This document shows positions 1 to 8,698 of a DNA stretch of 24,941 nucleotides, piece by piece. The position numbers and the translations under genes were made by a program. Numbering within the stretch: the stretch's first letter is position 1; the number at the start of each line of letters is the position of its first letter. The notes under the pieces were generated by a model. That model saw only the letters and a list, made by a program, of their open reading frames with translations, searched no databases and was not told where the DNA came from. Source of the DNA: DATACN01 sp038215095 (lineage in GTDB: Bacteria > Actinomycetota > Thermoleophilia > Solirubrobacterales > Thermoleophilaceae); the NCBI GenBank assembly GCA_038215095.1, contig JBBQRG010000046.1:1-24941 (forward strand), in the 5' to 3' direction.

Positions 1-260
1 CGGGCAGCCGTGCGGTGGACACCGCTCAGAAGGGGTTCATGGCCTGGTTCGGCCCGAAGGGCGTGGCGACCATGACCTTTTCGCTGTTCGTGCTGGGCTC
101 GGCGGCGCCAGGCGCGGCGCGGATCACGAACCTGGCCGCCCTCGCAGTATTCGCGTCAGTGATCGTCCATGGGCTGACGGACACGCCGGGAGCGAACTGG
201 TTGGCCCGCCGTCAAAAATCGGTCCGTGCGCGCCCGGCCGAGCCGGGCGCTTCGGCATAA
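1..260 (+). CDS. C-terminal end of a Na+/H+ (cation:proton) antiporter, 5' partial
   Basis: Only the last 85 or so codons are in the window; the frame opens at position 3 and runs to a TAA at 258-260. The peptide contains W-F-G-P-K-G-V-A followed by a hydrophobic helix with F-S-L-F-V-L-G. That is the typical GPKG/GPRG loop and last transmembrane helices of CPA1/NhaP-type antiporters, which exchange Na+ or K+ for protons across the inner membrane. A second hydrophobic stretch (A-A-L-A-V-F-A-S-V-I-V-H-G) precedes a basic cytoplasmic tail of about 20 residues. There is no regulatory domain after the membrane part. The GTG at 15 is internal and should not be taken as the start. The family assignment rests on this short tail, so the subfamily is uncertain. 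Confidence 0.72.
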   Translation, partial: GSRAVDTAQKGFMAWFGPKGVATMTFSLFVLGSAAPGAARITNLAALAVFASVIVHGLTDTPGANWLARRQKSVRARPAEPGASA

Positions 261-276
261 GGCATGATGCAGGGCC

Positions 277-600
277 ATGGACACCTGGGACGTCGCCTCG
301 CTGGACCTCGAGCCGCACCGCCCAGAGGTGCTGCGCTCCGACGACGAGACGCGCGTGATCGCGATCAACCTGCCCGCCGGCGAGGAGCTTCAGGAGCACG
401 AGGTGCACGAGCGCGCCTGGCTGCTCGTGGCCGACGGGGAGATCGAGCTGAACGGCAACGGCGAGTCCAGCTCGGGCGGCCCCGGCTTCCTCGCCCATTT
501 CGCGCCGAAGGAGCGCCACCAGGTGCTGGCCAAGAGCGACGCGCGGCTGATCCTGCTGCTGTCGCCCTGGCCCGGCGAGGGCCACCCGAGCCGGCGCTAG
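277..600 (+). CDS. small single-domain cupin protein
   Basis: The ATG at 277 gives 107 residues and begins 16 bp after the antiporter stop. The pattern G-E-E-L-Q-E-H-E-V-H-E-R-A, then G-E-I-E-L, G-P-G-F and H-Q-V-L, is the beta-barrel core of a cupin_2 protein. The H-E-V-H-E stretch supplies likely metal ligands of cupin motif 1, and the His of H-Q-V fits motif 2. Such stand-alone cupins are cytosolic and can be metal-dependent enzymes or small-molecule sensors; nothing here fixes the substrate. No strong Shine-Dalgarno is seen (GCAGGG lies just upstream). It lies between the antiporter and the cytochrome c genes on the same strand, with a 64-bp gap to ccmE, so co-transcription is possible but not shown. 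Confidence 0.8.
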   Translation: MDTWDVASLDLEPHRPEVLRSDDETRVIAINLPAGEELQEHEVHERAWLLVADGEIELNGNGESSSGGPGFLAHFAPKERHQVLAKSDARLILLLSPWPGEGHPSRR

Positions 601-664
601 AAGCGGAGGCTGCGCACCGAGCCCGGTGCTTGCCCAACGGCCCGGCCTGCCAGAATCCAAATCG

Positions 665-1057
665 ATGGATCCCGCCCGTAAGCGCAGGCTGCGGCTGATC
701 GTCGCGCTGGGCGCGGCCGTGGCCCTCGCCACAGCGCTGGTGTACACCAGCTTCAGCGCCTCGACCGAGGCCGCCAAGCCGTCGCAGGTGAAGCCCGGCC
801 GCTCCTATGAGCTCACCGGCAAGGTGGTCAACGGCTCGGTGAGCTACGCGGGCGACCAGCTGCGCTTCCGCATCCGCGACCGGGATGGCACCGGCTCGGT
901 GCCCGTGAGCTACACCGGCGCCGTGCCGGACCCCTTCCGCGACGGCCGCGAGGTGATTGTCTCGGGCGAGCTGCGCGGCCACACCTTCGTCGGGGAGCGC
1001 GACTCGCTGGTGACCAAGTGCCCGTCCAAGTTCACGAAGCAAGGGCGCCGCTCCTGA
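665..1057 (+). CDS. ccmE: CcmE heme chaperone, cysteine (CxxxF/Y) variant
   Basis: 130 residues from the ATG at 665; the longer open frame upstream has no conserved sequence. An N-terminal basic stretch and one membrane helix (about residues 9-27) anchor a periplasmic OB-fold domain with E-L-T-G-K-V-V-N-G, L-R-F-R-I-R-D and V-P-V-S-Y-T-G. In classical CcmE the heme-binding residue is a His in an HxxxY motif after L-A-K. Here the aligned segment reads L-V-T-K-C-P-S-K-F, so Cys119 replaces the His and Phe123 the Tyr. Cys-type CcmE proteins are known in archaea and some bacteria, where they carry heme covalently between CcmC and CcmF. The gene is 1 bp from ccmF and surely co-transcribed with it. 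A CAGAAT -10-like element ends 8 bp before the ATG. Confidence 0.9.
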   Translation: MDPARKRRLRLIVALGAAVALATALVYTSFSASTEAAKPSQVKPGRSYELTGKVVNGSVSYAGDQLRFRIRDRDGTGSVPVSYTGAVPDPFRDGREVIVSGELRGHTFVGERDSLVTKCPSKFTKQGRRS

Positions 1058-1058
1058 G

Positions 1059-3218
<2,160 letters not shown>

Positions 3219-3220
3219 GC

Positions 3221-3490
3221 GTGGAGTACGGCCTCGCGCTCATTCTGCTCGCCACGGTTGTCGTCGTCGTCGTGGCGATGCCGTTCCGCCGCCCCGGCCA
3301 GGCCGAGGCGCACGAGGACGTCGTGCGCGCCCAGCTCGAGGCGGCCAAGGAGGCCAAGTACCGCGAGATCCGCGACGCCGAGCTCGACCACCGCATGGGC
3401 AAGCTCTCCGAGCGCGACTGGCGCGAGGTCGACCGCGAGCTCCGCGGCGAGGCCATCGAGATCCTCAGGCAACTCGACCGACTGGAATAG
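3221..3490 (+). CDS. short CcmI/CcmH-like cytochrome c biogenesis protein
   Basis: The GTG at 3221 starts 2 bp after the ccmF stop and gives 89 residues. One N-terminal transmembrane helix (about residues 4-20, very rich in Val) is followed by a charged helical segment. That segment contains K-E-A-K-Y-R-E-I-R-D-A-E-L-D-H-R-M-G-K-L-S and D-W-R-E-V-D-R-E-L-R. This resembles the N-terminal part of CcmI (D-x-x-x-G-K-L-S-x-x-D/E-Y/W-x-x-x-x-x-E-L). In proteobacteria CcmI also has TPR repeats that hold apocytochrome c, and these are absent here. There is no LRCxxC motif, so it is not the thiol-reductase CcmH. Its position after ccmE-ccmF supports a role in the heme lyase complex; the exact role is inferred. 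Confidence 0.72.
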   Translation: MEYGLALILLATVVVVVVAMPFRRPGQAEAHEDVVRAQLEAAKEAKYREIRDAELDHRMGKLSERDWREVDRELRGEAIEILRQLDRLE

Positions 3491-3542
3491 ATAGCGTCGG
3501 CGCGCAGCCGGCCGCGCTGGCTGCTTGCCGCGACGGGGCCGC

Positions 3543-3548
3543 TACCCT
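3543..3548 (+). promoter_or_regulatory. candidate -10 element (TACCCT) of secG
   Basis: TACCCT fits the actinobacterial TAnnnT -10 pattern and ends 8 bp before the secG ATG. A transcript from here would have almost no 5' leader. No convincing -35 is seen at 16-18 bp. The call is tentative. Confidence 0.3.
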
Positions 3549-3556
3549 GATTTGCC

Positions 3557-3781
3557 ATGGTGGCCATCTTGAGCGGGGTGCAGGTGATCCTCGCCGTGAT
3601 CGTGATCGTGCTGGTGCTGCTTCACTCGGGCAAGGACGCCGGGCTGTCCGGCGCCTTCGGAGTGGGCACGGGCGCAGGTCCCTTCGGCGGCGGCTCGCTC
3701 GTTGAGCGCAACCTCAACCGCTGGACGATCCTGTTCTCGGTGCTCTTCTTCGTGAACGTGATCGCGCTGCTCAAGCTGTAG
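3557..3781 (+). CDS. secG: SecG, preprotein translocase subunit
   Basis: 74 residues with two transmembrane helices (about 3-22 and 53-72). A glycine-rich cytoplasmic loop, G-A-F-G-V-G-T-G-A-G-P-F-G-G-G, is followed by the conserved N-R-W-T helix start. This is the standard small SecG layout (L-H-S-G-K-D-A-G-L-S-G-A-F in place of the usual Q-x-G-K-G-x-G). SecG joins SecY and SecE in the inner-membrane protein-conducting channel. No Shine-Dalgarno is visible before the ATG, which sits 8 bp after a TACCCT -10-like element, so leaderless translation is possible. The last 11 bp overlap the 3' end of the convergent gene at 3771-4406. Confidence 0.92.
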   Translation: MVAILSGVQVILAVIVIVLVLLHSGKDAGLSGAFGVGTGAGPFGGGSLVERNLNRWTILFSVLFFVNVIALLKL

Positions 3782-4406
3782 CCACGGCGCTCACGCCCAC
3801 GCCGGCCTCGGCGTCGGCGCGTGCCGCCAGGCACTCGAGCAGCTCGTCGCGCGATGTCCCGCGCGTGTACAGGGCCCGGTCGAAGGCCTTGCCGTAGACC
3901 GCGAACAGCGCGAACAGCACGTCCACCGTGCCCGTCACGTCCGCGCTGCGGCGGCGGGCCAGCTCGCGGGCGAGGTGGGTGACCTCGACCACCGGGTCGC
4001 GGTCGCGCGGGCGGCGTTCGACGGTCTCGTTGGGGGGCGCGGCGCTGCCGGTCTCGAGCGGGGACTCGGGCACGCCGAGCGCCTGCAATGTCACGCCGAC
4101 CCGGCCGTGCAGCCTCATCACGCGCAGCCAGCGGGCGGCCTCGTCCTGGATGGAGGTCGCGAAGGGGATGGCCGTCGAGGCCAGCGCCAGCACGATCGCC
4201 GCGTCCTGGGAGACCGGCGGCGGCGTCGCGCGCCCCGCCTGGCTCGCGCCGAGCGCGTTCACCACGCCCTGCATCCTGGCCACGGCGTCCGCCAGAGAGG
4301 GATCGGCCGCGAAGCCCATCCGCTCCATGTCCTCGAGCAGGTCAAGCGCCCTGTGGCGCACCGACGTGACGGCTCCCTTCAGGTCCTGCCTGTCCTTGGT
4401 CTGCAT
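3771..4406 (-). CDS. protein of unknown function, possible Clp-N-like helical repeats
   Basis: Not confidently recognised. The ATG at 4406 gives 211 residues, soluble and mostly helical, with no signal peptide or membrane helix. The C-terminal part reads T-H-L-A-R-E-L-A-R-R-R-S-A-D-V-T-G-T-V-D-V-L-F-A-L, then A-F-D-R-A-L and R-D-E-L-L-E-C-L. That pattern recalls the A-x-x-L-A-x-x-x-x-x-x-V-x-x-x-H-L-L-x-A-L repeats of the ClpA/ClpC N-domain. An earlier segment (S-I-Q-D-E-A-A-R-W to G-V-P-E-S-P-L) could be a degenerate copy. No ATPase domain follows. AAAGGA lies directly against the ATG with no spacer, so the start is uncertain. It diverges from an RsbW-like gene across a palindrome at 4455-4471. 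Confidence 0.6.
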   Translation of the reverse strand: MQTKDRQDLKGAVTSVRHRALDLLEDMERMGFAADPSLADAVARMQGVVNALGASQAGRATPPPVSQDAAIVLALASTAIPFATSIQDEAARWLRVMRLHGRVGVTLQALGVPESPLETGSAAPPNETVERRPRDRDPVVEVTHLARELARRRSADVTGTVDVLFALFAVYGKAFDRALYTRGTSRDELLECLAARADAEAGVGVSAVATA

Positions 4407-4454
4407 TCCTTTCGCAATATCGGTGCGCAGACGGCCCTGCAAAACCGCGCATTC

Positions 4455-4471
4455 CGTATGCCCAACATACG
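4455..4471. promoter_or_regulatory. 17-bp palindrome between divergent genes, candidate operator
   Basis: CGTATG-CCCAA-CATACG has perfect 6-bp arms around a 5-bp centre. It lies 48 bp upstream of the minus-strand gene (start 4406) and 29 bp upstream of the proposed plus-strand start (4500), where a repressor or activator could control both. No matching copy was seen elsewhere in the window. The regulator is unknown. Confidence 0.45.
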
Positions 4472-4499
4472 TCCAGATGGGGTTGGGTTCGGGGTAGGG

Positions 4500-5018
4500 A
4501 TGGGGACACTCCAAACGATGCTCCGTCTCGGTGCCACTGGTTCTGCGCTCGCACTCGGTGGTGTGGGCTTTGCTCTCCCTCCCCCCGGCGGGGGCGGGCG
4601 CCCGGCGCTGGCCGTCAAGGAGTTCCGCGAGCTGTGGCTGCGCCAGGACCCCCGCGAGCTGCGCCGCGCCCGCTGGCTGGCCGACACCGCGGCCGCCGAG
4701 CACGGCCTGGACGCCGACGAGCAGTTTCGCTTCACCTTTGCCGCCAACGAGGCGGTCGCGAACGCGATCGAGCACGGCGAGGCGTCGCCCGAGGGCCACA
4801 TCGTGGTGCGCTCGTCGACGTCGCCCGACGGCGACCTCACCTTCGAGGTGCACGACTGGGGCACCTTCGCGCCCCACCTCTCCGAGGCCGACGAGCTGCC
4901 GGACCGCGGCCGCGGGCTGGCGCTGATGGCGACGATGGTGGACGAGGTGGACGTGGCGCCCACGGCCGGGTCCACGGTCGTTCGCCTGGTCATGCACGCC
5001 CGCGCCAACGCCGCCTAG
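4500..5018 (+). CDS. RsbW-like ATP-binding regulator (HATPase_c_2, anti-sigma/serine kinase type)
   Basis: 172 residues if read from the ATG at 4500. The ATG at 4518 is possible, and the first 38 residues are low-complexity, so the true start may be later. From about residue 50 it is a single GHKL ATPase domain. The N box is E-A-V-A-N-A-I-E-H-G (from E84), the G1 box is H-D-W-G-T-F (D119) and the G2 box is G-R-G-L-A-L-M (137-143). There is no histidine phosphoacceptor domain, so it is an RsbW/SpoIIAB-type protein. Such proteins bind or phosphorylate partner-switch proteins that control alternative sigma factors. No sigma factor or STAS antagonist is next to it. Its stop shares the tetranucleotide CTAG with the stop of the convergent tldE. 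Confidence 0.8.
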   Translation: MGTLQTMLRLGATGSALALGGVGFALPPPGGGGRPALAVKEFRELWLRQDPRELRRARWLADTAAAEHGLDADEQFRFTFAANEAVANAIEHGEASPEGHIVVRSSTSPDGDLTFEVHDWGTFAPHLSEADELPDRGRGLALMATMVDEVDVAPTAGSTVVRLVMHARANAA

Positions 5019-6376
5019 GCGGCTCCCGTGAAGCGCACCGCGCCTGCCCGGAGCGCGGGACAGGCCACGCCGTGCGCGAAGCGGCGGCCGTAGAACTCGC
5101 CGTCGCTGACCAGCTCGGGCGTGGCCGAAAGCGCCTGGGTGCGACCCAGGATCCCGAGTACCGAGTCGGTCACCCGGATGTCCGCCAGCGGGCGGCTGAG
5201 CTTGCCATCCTCGATGAGGAAGGTGCCGTCGCGAGTCACCGCGGTCACGAGGCTCTCGCTGGGGCGCACGACGTTGGCGTACCAGAGCCGGCTCACGTAG
5301 ACGCCGCGCTCGATGGGGAGGCAGAGCTCGGTCTCGTCGGCCGCGCCACCGCCCGCCAGCACCAGGTTCGTGGGCAACGGGCCGGACGCCGAGCCGCCCA
5401 CCTCGAGCGCGTGGCCGGTGCTGCGCGCTCCCGCCAGCGCGGCGCTGTGCACGTCGTGCACCACGGCCTGGGCCACACCGTCCTGGATCAGCGGCAGCGG
5501 CCCCTTCGGCACGCCCTCGGCGTCGAAGGCCCGCGGCAGCGTTCGCGGGAACCGCGGCGAGTCCGACAGGTTGATCGACGGCGCGGCGACCCGCGTGCCC
5601 AGCCGGCCCTGGAGCGCGCCGCGGCCCTCCGCGTGGGCGAGGCCGTCGAAGGCCGTGATGGCGAGCATGTCGAGCAGCGGCCCGAGCGCGGCCGGCTCCA
5701 TCACCACCGGATAGTCGCCCGGCTCCAGGCGCACCGGGTCGCCCTCCGCCATCGCCTTTCCGGCGGCGCGCTCGGCCAGCGCGGCGCCGTCGAGCTCCGC
5801 CATCGCGACGGCCGTGCGAGCCGCATAGCCGCTGCTCCCGGAGGGGGCGATGCAGATGACCTTCATGAAGGCGTCCGTCACGCGCTCCGAGGCCGCGGCG
5901 CCCGTGCTCGAGGCCACGGCCGTCTCGGTCTCGGCCGCGGTCCAGATGCCGTGCGCCTCGGCTCCGGCGCGGTCAGCCACCTCGAACGCGGCCACCAGCT
6001 GGGCGCCGCCGCCGGCCGCGTCGAGGCTCGCGGTCTCGGGGTCGTGCCCGGAGTGGGAGCGCGCCGGCATGGCGGGCGGGAAGCCGGGGTAGGGACCGCT
6101 GCCGACCGAGCGCGCCGCGGCCTCCGCGGCGTTCGCCGCCCTGCGGCCGCAGGCAGCCAATGCCTCGTCCGAGAGGTCGTTGGTCGAGGCGCGTCCGACG
6201 TGGCCGTCGCGCAGCACCGCCAGCTCCACGCCCATGTCGTCCACAGCCGTGGCCTGCGTCGGCCGCGATGCGGCGAAGCGCAGCATGAGCGAGTGCTCGC
6301 GCGTGGCCGCCGCGAAGCTGCCGTCGCCGGCGGGCGCCGCCTCGAGCGCCCGCGCCGCCAGCCCGGCAGCGCTCAA
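5015..6376 (-). CDS. tldE: TldE/PmbA-like subunit of the TldD/TldE protease
   Basis: The TTG at 6376 overlaps the tldD stop (TTGA) and gives 453 residues, near the 450 of E. coli TldE. The open frame extends 42 codons further upstream but only inside tldD. The sequence matches the non-metal TldE/PmbA partner in its middle and end: A-E-G-D-P-V-R-L-E-P-G-D-Y-P-V-V, then A-F-D-A-E-G-V-P, R-S-T-G-H-A and V-T-R-D-G-T-F-L-I-E-D-G-K. It lacks an HExxxH motif, as expected. TldE is known to pair with TldD in a cytosolic heterodimer that degrades unfolded peptides and, in some species, matures peptides such as microcin B17. The 4-bp overlap implies translational coupling. No RiPP precursor gene is obvious nearby. 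Confidence 0.86.
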   Translation of the reverse strand: MSAAGLAARALEAAPAGDGSFAAATREHSLMLRFAASRPTQATAVDDMGVELAVLRDGHVGRASTNDLSDEALAACGRRAANAAEAAARSVGSGPYPGFPPAMPARSHSGHDPETASLDAAGGGAQLVAAFEVADRAGAEAHGIWTAAETETAVASSTGAAASERVTDAFMKVICIAPSGSSGYAARTAVAMAELDGAALAERAAGKAMAEGDPVRLEPGDYPVVMEPAALGPLLDMLAITAFDGLAHAEGRGALQGRLGTRVAAPSINLSDSPRFPRTLPRAFDAEGVPKGPLPLIQDGVAQAVVHDVHSAALAGARSTGHALEVGGSASGPLPTNLVLAGGGAADETELCLPIERGVYVSRLWYANVVRPSESLVTAVTRDGTFLIEDGKLSRPLADIRVTDSVLGILGRTQALSATPELVSDGEFYGRRFAHGVACPALRAGAVRFTGAA

Positions 6377-7800
6377 GCCACGCCCACTTCGACGTCCCGG
6401 AAGCGCGCGGGGGCGGAGCCGTGGGACACGCGCATCATCTGCCCGGGCTCGCCCTTCCCGCAGTCGGTCAGGGACGCGAGGCCCCACTCCGACGCCGAGC
6501 AAACGGCGTCGCAGCCGGCCCAGAAGCGCGGCGTGACGCCGGCGTAGGTCGGGTTGCGCAGGAGCCGGGTGCGAACGCCGTCCTCGATCTCCCAGGCGGC
6601 CTCGCCGGCGAACTGGAACTGGAGCCGCCGGGAGTCGATCGACCAGGAGCGGTTCGTCTCGATCAGCATGCCGCTCTCGGTGGCGGCGATCAGCTCCTCG
6701 AGCGTGCCCGCGTCGCCGGGCTCGAGGTTCACGTTGGTCATGCGGACGATCGGCTGGCGCTCGAAGCCGTCAGCTCGCATGCAGCCGCCGGAGCGGGGGA
6801 GGCCGGTCTCCGCGGCGGTCTCGCGGGAGCTCAGGAAGCCGCGCAAAACGCCCTCGCCCACGATCGGGGTGCGCTGGGCTTCGACGCCCTCGTCGTCCCA
6901 GCGGAAGCTGCCGAGGCCGCCCGGCGTGCCGGCGTCGGCGGTCACGTTCACGAGCTCCGAGCCCACCCGCAGCGAGCCGGGGGAGCGTGGTCCCGCGTAG
7001 CTGGTGCCCGCGTACGAGGCCTCGCGCCCGAGCACCCGGTCGAGCTCCACGGCGTGCCCGATCGACTCGTGCAGCTGCATGCCGAGCTGTTCGCCAGCCA
7101 GGATCAGCGTGGCACGGCCGGGCGGGCAGGCGGGGGCACGCAGCAGGGCGGCGGCCTCCTCGGCGATTCGCGGCGCCGCCGCGGCCAGGCCGAGGCGGGC
7201 GAAGTGCTCGTAGCCCGCCTGGGCCACAGAGCCAGAGTGCGAGCTCGGGAAGGAGCGAACCTGCGTCTCCCCGTTACGGACGGCCACGGCTGCGATGCCG
7301 CCGCCGCACTCGGTCAGGCGCTGCTCGCAGAGCGCGCCCTCCGTCGAAGCGAACACCTTCTCGGTGCGCCAGGCCCGGAAGCTCGCCCGCGCCACGGTCA
7401 CGTCCGGCTCCTCGCCCAGCGCGTCGCAGGCGGCGGCGAGCACCGCGAGCTTCTCGTCGAGCGGCACCTCGAACGGGTCGCGCTCGACCGGGCTGTCGTA
7501 GCTACCGCGCGCCGGCGGCTCCGGCGCCAGCGCGCCGGCCAGGCCCGAGGGCTGCGAAGCGGCCACCTCGAGGGCGCGTGCCAGCGCCCGCTCGGCCTCG
7601 CCGCGATCGGAGCCGCGGACGCCCGCGAAGCCCCAGGCGCCGCCCACCCGCACGCGTACCCCGATCCCCTCCGACTCGGCCGAGTCGAGCCCGTCGAGCG
7701 AGCCGTTCCGGGTTGCGATCCGCTCCGAGCGAATTCGCACGTATCGGGCGTCCGCGTAGTCGGCATGTCCGGCGGCCGTATCCATCAGGTCTGTGAGCAA
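6373..7800 (-). CDS. tldD: TldD metalloprotease subunit
   Basis: 475 residues from the TTG at 7800; the ATG at 7785 would give 470. The TTG start keeps a full first helix before A-D-Y-A-D-A-R-Y, but neither start has a clear Shine-Dalgarno. The zinc-binding HExxxH motif is intact as H-E-S-I-G-H (His244, Glu245, His249). The third ligand, a Cys, is seen near the end in T-D-C-G-K-G-E-P-G-Q (Cys447). E-G-I-G-V-R-V and T-N-R-S-W-S-I-D-S-R-R are further family blocks. With TldE it forms a hollow dimeric protease that cuts unstructured peptides in the cytosol. The gene diverges from a second RsbW-like gene; TAGTTT at 7819-7824 (minus strand) may be its -10. Confidence 0.92.
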   Translation of the reverse strand: MLTDLMDTAAGHADYADARYVRIRSERIATRNGSLDGLDSAESEGIGVRVRVGGAWGFAGVRGSDRGEAERALARALEVAASQPSGLAGALAPEPPARGSYDSPVERDPFEVPLDEKLAVLAAACDALGEEPDVTVARASFRAWRTEKVFASTEGALCEQRLTECGGGIAAVAVRNGETQVRSFPSSHSGSVAQAGYEHFARLGLAAAAPRIAEEAAALLRAPACPPGRATLILAGEQLGMQLHESIGHAVELDRVLGREASYAGTSYAGPRSPGSLRVGSELVNVTADAGTPGGLGSFRWDDEGVEAQRTPIVGEGVLRGFLSSRETAAETGLPRSGGCMRADGFERQPIVRMTNVNLEPGDAGTLEELIAATESGMLIETNRSWSIDSRRLQFQFAGEAAWEIEDGVRTRLLRNPTYAGVTPRFWAGCDAVCSASEWGLASLTDCGKGEPGQMMRVSHGSAPARFRDVEVGVA

Positions 7801-7826
7801 ATCGTGCAGGGACGGGCAAAACTACT

Positions 7827-7852
7827 GTGTGGTCTGCACCCAAATCGGGTAT
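7827..7852 (+). promoter_or_regulatory. candidate SigB/SigF-type promoter (GTGT-N16-GGGTAT)
   Basis: GGGTAT at 7847-7852 matches the -10 consensus of SigB/SigF-type stress sigma factors (GGGTAY). GTGT at 7827-7830 differs by one base from the GTTT core of their -35, at a spacing of 16. It would start a transcript at about 7859, directly in front of the RsbW-like gene. Inference from consensus only. Confidence 0.42.
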
Positions 7853-7862
7853 TCCCCCCCAC

Positions 7863-8306
7863 ATGAGGATGCTTGGGCAGGGAGCATGTTCTTCCGATGA
7901 CGAGCGCACGCGGGCCGACCTGACCGTGTCGGTTCCGGCATCGCCGGTGGCCGGCAGCGCGCTCCGCCGGGCCGTCCGCTCACTCGAGGTCTTCTTCGGG
8001 CCGGAGAAGGCAGAGGAGGTCGAGCTGCTCGTGACCGAGCTCGCCACCAACGGCATCAAGCACGCCTCCACTGCCGGGGTCAACCGCATCACCCTCGACG
8101 CCACGGTCGGTGACGCGGGGCTCCACGTGACGGTCAGCGACCGCGGCGAGGGCTTCACCCCCGTGGAGCGCTCGCCCTGGCGCTCCGAGCCCGGGGGCTG
8201 GGGGCTGATGCTGGTCGAGGGGATAGCCGACCGCTGGGGCGTGGAGAGCGAGCCGACCCGCGTCTGGTTCGAGCTCGCCGGCGACCACGATAGCCTGGCC
8301 GCCTGA
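7863..8306 (+). CDS. second RsbW-like ATP-binding regulator
   Basis: 147 residues from the ATG at 7863; the ATG at 7869 is an alternative. It is a lone GHKL ATPase domain. The N box is L-V-T-E-L-A-T-N-G-I-K-H-A (Glu59, Asn63), the G1 box is V-S-D-R-G-E-G-F (Asp93) and the G2 box is G-G-W-G-L-M-L-V (111-118). This T-E-L-x-x-N-G/A-x-K-H-A form is typical of the many actinobacterial anti-sigma or serine-kinase regulators. It is clearly not a recent copy of the gene at 4500. A GGGTAT element 10 bp upstream suggests control by a SigB-like factor, possibly the one it regulates. Such feedback is known for rsbW-sigB operons. It is followed after 5 bp by a cyclic-nucleotide-binding protein, so a two-gene operon is likely. 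Confidence 0.82.
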   Translation: MRMLGQGACSSDDERTRADLTVSVPASPVAGSALRRAVRSLEVFFGPEKAEEVELLVTELATNGIKHASTAGVNRITLDATVGDAGLHVTVSDRGEGFTPVERSPWRSEPGGWGLMLVEGIADRWGVESEPTRVWFELAGDHDSLAA

Positions 8307-8311
8307 TCCCC

Positions 8312-8698
8312 ATGGACACCGGCCGCCTCAAGAAGATCGACGTGTTCTCGTCCCTCGACGACGAGCATCTCGAGCACCTCGCGAACATCGCGGAGGAGAC
8401 CGAGATCAGCTCGGGCGACAAGCTCACCAAGGCGGGGGCCCACTCCTACCAGCTGTTCGCGATCGAGTCCGGCGAGGTCGAGGTCAAGCGCGACGACGAG
8501 GTCGTGGCGACCCTCGGGGCGGGCGACGTCGTCGGGGAGGTCGGTGTGGTGGGCCGAGGCCTGCGGAACGCCGACGTCGTCGCGAAGGACGACGTCAAGG
8601 CGATCTTCTTCACTCAGGACCGGGTCAAGCAGATGCGGCGGGAGAACCCGGACGTCGCCGAGAAGCTCGACCAGATCGTCGAGGAGCGCGACCGCTAG
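8312..8698 (+). CDS. single cyclic-nucleotide-binding (cNMP) domain protein
   Basis: 128 residues from the ATG at 8312. The protein is one CRP-type beta-roll with no DNA-binding helix-turn-helix and no enzymatic domain. It opens with I-D-V-F-S-S-L-D-D-E-H-L-E-H-L and continues with I-E-S-G-E-V-E-V and L-G-A-G-D-V-V-G-E-V. The phosphate-binding cassette reads G-E-V-G-V-V-G-R-G-L-R-N-A-D-V-V-A, keeping the Glu and the Arg that normally hold the cyclic nucleotide, so ligand binding is plausible. It lies 5 bp after the RsbW-like gene, suggesting a small signalling unit in which a second messenger influences partner switching. Its last 74 bp overlap the 3' end of the convergent gene. Homologous stand-alone cNMP proteins have no single known function. 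Confidence 0.85.
   Translation: MDTGRLKKIDVFSSLDDEHLEHLANIAEETEISSGDKLTKAGAHSYQLFAIESGEVEVKRDDEVVATLGAGDVVGEVGVVGRGLRNADVVAKDDVKAIFFTQDRVKQMRRENPDVAEKLDQIVEERDR

Noticed and set aside
124..777. Minus-strand frame across the antiporter and cupin genes
   Set aside because: It overlaps two genes with recognisable products and shows no conserved motif of its own.
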